DNA from: Sanghuangporus weigelae
Taxonomy: Eukaryota > Basidiomycota > Agaricomycetes > Hymenochaetales > Hymenochaetaceae
NCBI GenBank assembly: GCA_033182465.1
Contig: CP137320.1
Coordinates: forward strand, 2,604,001 to 2,668,000
Direction of reading: 5' to 3'
DNA length: 64,000 nt
Part shown: one piece after another, positions 59,041 through 64,000 of the stretch
Position numbering within the stretch: position 1 is the first letter of the stretch
How the letters are laid out: each line of letters opens with the position of its first letter
The notes under the pieces: generated by a model
The model's input: only the letters and a program-made list of their open reading frames with translations
Databases searched by the model: none
Told to the model about the DNA's origin: nothing
Translations under genes and position numbers: made by a program

Positions 59041-60420
59041 TTACTCCTCGTCGTCATCGTCATCGTTCTCACTTAGCACGAGTCTGCACTGGAAAAGATT
59101 CCTATTCTTCTCTGCTTCGATTATTTGTTCGAGTTCAGGTCTGATATTCCTCCAGACTTTTACAAATTAGTCCTAGAACAAGAATAATCGACGAAATTTC
59201 TGCGTACTTCTTTCTGTGAGCATCTTTGGAGTCGTGGTGAGCACATCCCACCTTTTTAAGCAAGGTGTTCTGAGATCATTGTCCGTGTATCCCAGCTTTC
59301 TGAGTCTCGAAAAGATCCTGGATATGCGTTTAGTACAGACGCAAAGAAAGAGAGCTCAAGGCCATCAACATACTCATTACACCGTTGCGATCCGATAGTA
59401 TCCTTCTTTCTCTCCTGGATCTGAAACCAAATTTCTACAAGTCTTGCGTGCTGCAGGCATTCAGCAGACCTTCAAACCTCTTTGATTAAATACTTACCGT
59501 GCACACCTTATCCGCATGCTCTTTTCGTTTCCTTATGAACTCTTCCTTCTCCTTTCCGTACAGGCTAGTGTACCTCTGAAGCATTTTGACAAAATCCTCT
59601 TTCCAGAACCAAACTAGACCGAGATCGATTTCCTTCTGACCCTCGCGCTCCCTGCTCAACATACCTTTTGAAAGGTTACCTTTACAGATAGTATAATGAT
59701 AAAAACCGACTCACCACTCCTGATGTGATGCGGTTCCAATGAGTATACAACTGCATCTTGCTGCTCGTCGTCTAAATACGGCATGTATCTAATGACCAAG
59801 GTCATACCTGCCGCGACATTGCTCCGAAAGCATGGTTTGCAGAGCCTACGCCGAAAAGCGAAATAGACATTTTTGGCCATGGCAGCTTTACAGAGCTTCG
59901 GAATAGATTCAGATATCACATGCCTATAATGAAAACCCGAAAACATCTACCATGCATCCCCGTCCGAACACAAGATCCGCATATTGCGGCTCGCTGAGAT
60001 CTTCAGGACATTCTGGGAGTCCAACATTTTCTCGCGCCGCACGCCATACTGGCTTCGAGTCACGACTCATGAGCAACTTACGCCAGGATTTAGTGGAGCG
60101 AGCAAGATTTAGGATGTCCTCTGGAGACAAATTTCGCGCAATCTGTGTTCAGAAAGATCAGACAGACGAAAAGTTAAGATTAGCCAGTAGGCCGCAAGTA
60201 GGGTCAGAGACTCACCTCGTGAAACACGTCAGCTGGCATTTGCAGCAGTAATTAAAGCCGTCCGCGCTTTGCATTCTTTCGTGGCTTGGGGACAGCTTTC
60301 GAGCTGTCCACACCATCCTTGCCGCTCTGTGTTTTTTGCCTTTTTGACGCTGAAACGCGTAAAAAAAACACGCCCACAATGTGACCAAGTAAGTTACTTA
60401 CCAGGAGTCTCCGAGTTCAT
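59041..60420 (-). CDS. F-box protein with an in-frame stop in the N-terminal linker
   Basis: Exons 60420-60402, 60349-60216, 60142-59951 and 59895-59715 are placed; two or three further exons run to a stop at 59043-59041. The N-terminus is lysine-rich (K-R-Q-K-T and K-P-R-K-N-A-K-R). Then L-Q-M-P-A-D-V-F-H-E-I-A-R-N-L-S-P-E-D-I-L-N-L-A-R starts an F-box typical of agarics, followed by V-W-R-A-A-R-E-N-V-G-L-P and a C-M-L-C ... C-K-P-C zinc-type pair. The C-terminus ends in W-R-N-I-R-P-E-L-E and an acidic tail encoded by a GAT/GAC/GAG run. A TAA at 60254-60252 lies between the basic linker and L-L-L-Q-M-P; either the gene is mutated or translation starts at the later Met (60237). Confidence 0.65.
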
Positions 60421-60669
60421 AATGGCAGCTTTCATGTTGGATCGTCTTTTTCCACGTATCGTGGGAGAAGCGTCGGAAATTGCTGGTACTGGTTATATGC
60501 GGTGATGTGAACTTCTGAAGTGCGGGAGAAGACGCGACGCCAAGATTATCCAGTCTTGTTTTGACTTGTTGACGCGTTTCGATATGTGACTGTGACCAGA
60601 CGCGACCAAGCCTTAGAACTTAGAATGACTTGTCTCTCCTACTAGGGAACCTCTATCTATCCGTCAACA

Positions 60670-61730
60670 ATGCCAGGGAAAGCAAAGGAAGGTTCGGACA
60701 AGGTCCCGGTGCTCAAAGGTCTTGAGGGCAAGTCACATGAGCTTACCCTCTCGACACGTACCTAACCTCTTGCGTACAGCTGAAGAAGCAGTCCTCAGGT
60801 ACCTCAAGAAGGTCATCTTGCAGCAATTCCTTCCTTATAGCATCTGAACGGAGCTTTATAGATGAACAGGCCGTTCGGTGCCGTGGATGTTTGTGCAAAC
60901 TTGAAAGGGGCTGTGCCGAAGACTGCAACGCAGAAGATCCTCGCGAGCCTCGCAGACAAGGGAGAAATCGCGCAGAAGGGATATGGTGCGCTTCTGGTCT
61001 TGATTCTGGTACAGTGATCTAAGCCGGATTATTTGGGAGAAGGAAAGACAACATTCTTTGTTGCGAAACAGTCCGACCTCGAAGACGTGCCCGTGGACAA
61101 GATTGCCACGATTGAGGCCGAACTGAAGACCATTGAGGAAGAGAACAAGCTCCTTGCTGAAAGCGTGAAGAAGGCTACTACCGGTTTGTCCTCATTCGCT
61201 AAGTAGGAATGATATTTTATTTACTCCCTTCAGAGTTGAACAAACTGAAGAACACCCCGACGGACGAAGAGCTCGAACAACAACTAGAAGACGCGAAGGC
61301 TACCGTAAGTCTGTCTGATATTGTTCTTGTATGACTATACCTAGTTATCTTAGGTTGAGAGAACTCTCGAATATCTGGCCCCTCTTAGAGCGGGGACATC
61401 GTCTCTCTTGACAGATGAGGAGATCACACAGTCCGATTCTGATTGGATCAAGTGGAGGACCGAATGGGTCAAGAGACGCAAGATTTTCAACAAGTATGTC
61501 CCATTAAGCTGGAACGGGAACCGAGTGTATGCTATCGCTAAGGGATGCCTCTGACTGACCGTCTACCCTTTCTGCTACTTGATAGTCTCTGGCTTCTTAT
61601 CTCGGATACTCTTCCGCCACCACAGGCTAATGAACTGGCTGAGGATCTGGGGATCGAGTATGACACGACGGAGCATAACGAGATAGAGAAAAGCCCTCTT
61701 TGCGCTACTGCACCTCCCAAGAGACGCTAA
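60670..61730 (+). CDS. HOP2: Hop2 / TBPIP meiotic recombination factor
   Basis: Seven exons, 60670-60718, 60780-60811, 60862-60985, 61043-61183, 61234-61304, 61354-61493 and 61586-61730, give 233 residues. The N-terminal winged-helix region (about 18-75) has A-V-L-R-Y-L-K-K-M-N-R-P-F-G-A-V-D-V-C-A-N-L and L-A-D-K-G-E-I-A-Q-K-G-Y-G-K-T. A coiled coil follows (about 100-165), then W-I-K-W-R-T-E-W-V-K-R-R-K-I-F-N-K-L-W, L-P-P-P-Q-A-N-E-L-A-E-D-L-G-I-E-Y-D. This is the TBPIP/Hop2 order. Hop2 with Mnd1 stimulates Dmc1 and Rad51 strand invasion so that meiotic pairing is between homologues. It is intact. Confidence 0.93.
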
Positions 61731-61942
61731 ATTTGTGCTTGTCTTACTGAACCTCTCACTGGGTCTACCGTTGACTATATGCGCTTAATGGTCTGTATTA
61801 AATATCGATTGCATTACGATTGTTTGCCTTTCAGAAGAGACTTCGGTAGACGCCTAGCTAGATAATACAAAATGATCGAATTTAATAGACAACGTGTATA
61901 TATACAAGCTTTTTCTCTCAGTATTTGTACGCGATTGCGGAT

Positions 61943-63418
61943 TCAGGAGTTGTTATTCAAACGCCTATTGGCAGCGTTTAGTCCAAGGTCTATATCGGGC
62001 TGTAACCCAAGCTTATAAAGCCTGTTAGAGTTCTCAAATAGGGCACGTCTAATGATGCCAACTGTCTGATCCTCTGAAACTTCACCGTCACGGATGCTTT
62101 CAGCGAGTACCTATATAGTTACGGATGTCAGGGAAAGTCTTACAAGAGTCTATATTGTCGCTCACTTCGTAGAGAACTTCTCTTGCTTGGACTGACCCGA
62201 GGTAGTACGTCTCAGGCCACCAATGTCCGTCAGCTGTATCCAGACGATAATTAGCAAGTAATTGTTGAGAAAGGTGCAACGTACTGGACCAGAGTATCTT
62301 ATTTGTAGGACAGAGCTCGAGGACCTGGCGCAATGTGCTTTTCTGGCCAGTCTTGCTTACGAACGGGAAAATCTCGCCAAAATCAAGATAGACATTTTTG
62401 TATACCGATGCAAGATAACCAGCTTCTCGCGTGTACGGATACGATGCGTGTAAGAGGACAACAGGCGTAGAAGGATGGGCTTCTATAAGCGGCTGCAAGT
62501 GTGCAGGCGAAGACCGCACGAGTGATAAGTCCGCATCTCCTAGACCAGTGTGAAACTGAACTGCGATTGATATGAGGCACTAAGGTCTGATAGACACACA
62601 GTGAGCATACTCACCAGGCTTTCCGCATTTCCCAGAGACTTCCATTGTCAATCTAACGATATAGTCGTTTAACGGTTTGTCCGCCAACCGGAGTTGTGTC
62701 GTTTCCACGTAACGACTCATCACCCCCATGAGTGCAGTTTCGATTTCTTCTAACGGAGCGATCCTGGGGGAGACATCCAGGCCTGTTCGATAACATGCGA
62801 TAGACTTGAAGCCCGCAACTAAAGGATCATTTGCAGCATATCTCAATGCGTCATCAAAGGCGGTTGAAAATACTGAAAGGAGATAAGATGCGGTATTAAG
62901 AGAAACTGGTAGGTGATTCGGTATATGCGTCTTCAATATATCCTACCTAACTTGAGAAATAAGTGTTAGTGAATGCAAGAATAGCATACCTGTGCGAGTG
63001 TTTCAATTCTGACGATCCGTTTGGAGGGAGAAGATGAGAATTGATCATGCCATTGAATGCTTTCACAGAGCCCTTGGCCGTCCAGGCCATCGTCCAACAA
63101 GAAGCATTGAATTCCGGTAGATAAAAAGGATGCATTGCAAAGATCCTCATAGTTCAAGGATTGTCGCCTTTGCTTAACAGATTCCCAGTTATTTTCGCAA
63201 TGAAGGAGCTGGGAAAGCTGCCTCGTGGCACGATAGCAGGCGACGGTGTGTATGGCATCTTCAGTTACAGCACTTCCCTGCGCTTCAGAGAGGAGGCCCT
63301 CGAAGGCGAAGTCATCTTTGTGCACTTCTGAGAGTAGAGGATGAGTATGGTTGTCAATAGCTGGATAAGTGAAGGCCGCCTGGGCAAGAGCCTTGTACTT
63401 GTACGAATTGAAGTCCAT
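61943..63418 (-). CDS. amidohydrolase-fold metal-dependent hydrolase (FluG N-terminal type)
   Basis: Exons 63418-62990, 62942-62615, 62560-62285, 62233-62166 and 62110-61943 give 422 residues. The TIM-barrel metal ligands are readable: D-N-H-T-H-P near residue 20, V-Q-F-H-T-G-L-G-D near 255 and V-V-L-L-H-A-S-Y-P-Y near 285, and the late Asp region N-K-I-L-W-S-S-T-D-G-H-W-W-P-E-T-Y (about 345). This pattern matches the amidohydrolase_2 domain that, fused to glutamine synthetase, makes FluG and nodulin-6-like proteins; here the domain stands alone. The substrate is unknown. It is divergent from eRF1. Confidence 0.85.
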
Positions 63419-63675
63419 TGATGTATGCAAGACGAGGAGGATTTTCGGATTGATTAGCGATAAGTGTCGATCATGATTTTCAAGATTGTAAGTTACGTAA
63501 CCTAAAAGTTTTGTCGTCCTCGCCACTGATCATCCGCATCCATCTTTGTCTTCCTACTCTCTCTTGACTGACTCACTGTAGGGGGTCGACCCCAATCTAC
63601 CCCGCTTTCCGAGTTCCTGTAGATAAAGCTATCGCTAGCCTCTGAAGAGCATATATCAACACAAAATCCGTAACC

Positions 63676-64000
63676 ATGTCGTTGCCGGACGCAGCAGAAC
63701 AAAACATCCAGATGTGGAAGATGAAGAAGCTCATCAAGAGTTTGGATTCGGCCAGAGGGTTCGTGCTTGTCCGATCTTTGCGATCATGTTCGAGTATTGA
63801 CCTGTCTGCAGTGCTGGAACGTCCATGATCAGTTTGATCCTACCTCCCAAGGTGCGATGAACGCGTCCGTGTCACTTTCTTTTTGAGCATCTTGCTAACA
63901 TACTGCAAAGGATCAAATTTCGCGAGCTTCAGCTATGTTGACCCAGGAGTATGGCACAGCGTCAAACATCAAGTCGCGTGTCAACAGGCAGTCTGTCCTT
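63676..64000 (+). CDS. SUP45: eukaryotic release factor 1, 5' part
   Basis: Exons 63676-63758, 63812-63851 and 63911 to beyond the window edge encode the first 71 residues. The sequence ([47 protein letters not shown]) is that of the eRF1 N-domain; the TASNIKS motif that reads stop codons is complete. The gene continues past the right edge, so it is partial only because of the window. Confidence 0.96.

Noticed and set aside
1-64000. CRISPR arrays, integrases or bacterial-type operons
   Set aside because: None present; the sequence is intron-rich eukaryotic nuclear DNA.

Overview
The window is nuclear DNA of a filamentous basidiomycete, most likely an Agaricomycete. Nearly every gene is split by short (about 45-70 nt) GT-AG introns with CTRAY-like branch points. 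The gene set is fungal: Dlt1, DUF7330, CE16-type GDSL esterases, a GPI-anchored cupredoxin and agaric-style F-box proteins. All exon structures below were built by hand from reading frame, splice sites and family resemblance; no search was run.

Layout. 0.6-8 kb: Dlt1-like membrane protein (-), an unrecognised 648-residue protein (-), a possible small gene (-), a DUF7330 protein (+) and a neuroguidin/Lcp5-like rRNA-processing factor (-). 8.7-12.9 kb: a T5orf172/GIY-YIG-like protein (+) and a two-domain cupredoxin (+). 13.5-18.9 kb: three tandem GDSL (CE16-like) esterase genes (-), of which only the last is intact. 19.4-29.3 kb: RAD18 (-), a GH88 glycosidase (-), a conserved unknown with an apparent frameshift (-), NTF2 (+) and VPS1 dynamin (+). 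29.5-38.1 kb: a tandem array of four more T5orf172-type genes (-) in every state from intact to relic. 38.6-45 kb: PRP38 (+), mitochondrial uL15m (-) and, divergently, mitochondrial DNA polymerase gamma (+). 45.6-53.6 kb: a small unknown (-), a gene-poor 2 kb, TBP (-), cytosolic TrpRS (-) and an F-box-like protein (-). 53.9-58 kb: a PLC-like phosphodiesterase (+) and a 14-TM MFS transporter (+). 58.1-64 kb: BolA2/Fra2 (-), an F-box protein (-), Hop2/TBPIP (+), a FluG-type amidohydrolase (-) and the 5' end of eRF1 (+).

Two themes stand out. First, conserved single-copy housekeeping genes (VPS1, NTF2, PRP38, POLG, TBP, TrpRS, RAD18, Hop2, BolA, eRF1) are intact and flank two lineage-type tandem arrays that are decaying: the GDSL array (nonsense codon, frameshift, intact) and the T5orf172 array (intact, insertion-split, intact, double nonsense, plus a fragment). 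Second, the T5orf172 paralogues share exact intron positions and phases but differ in their N-terminal module: none, one or two copies of a C-x-G-T-x(6)-C...C-x-x-H cysteine/histidine motif in front of the same nuclease-like core. This array is the best candidate for an undescribed system; its function is unknown.
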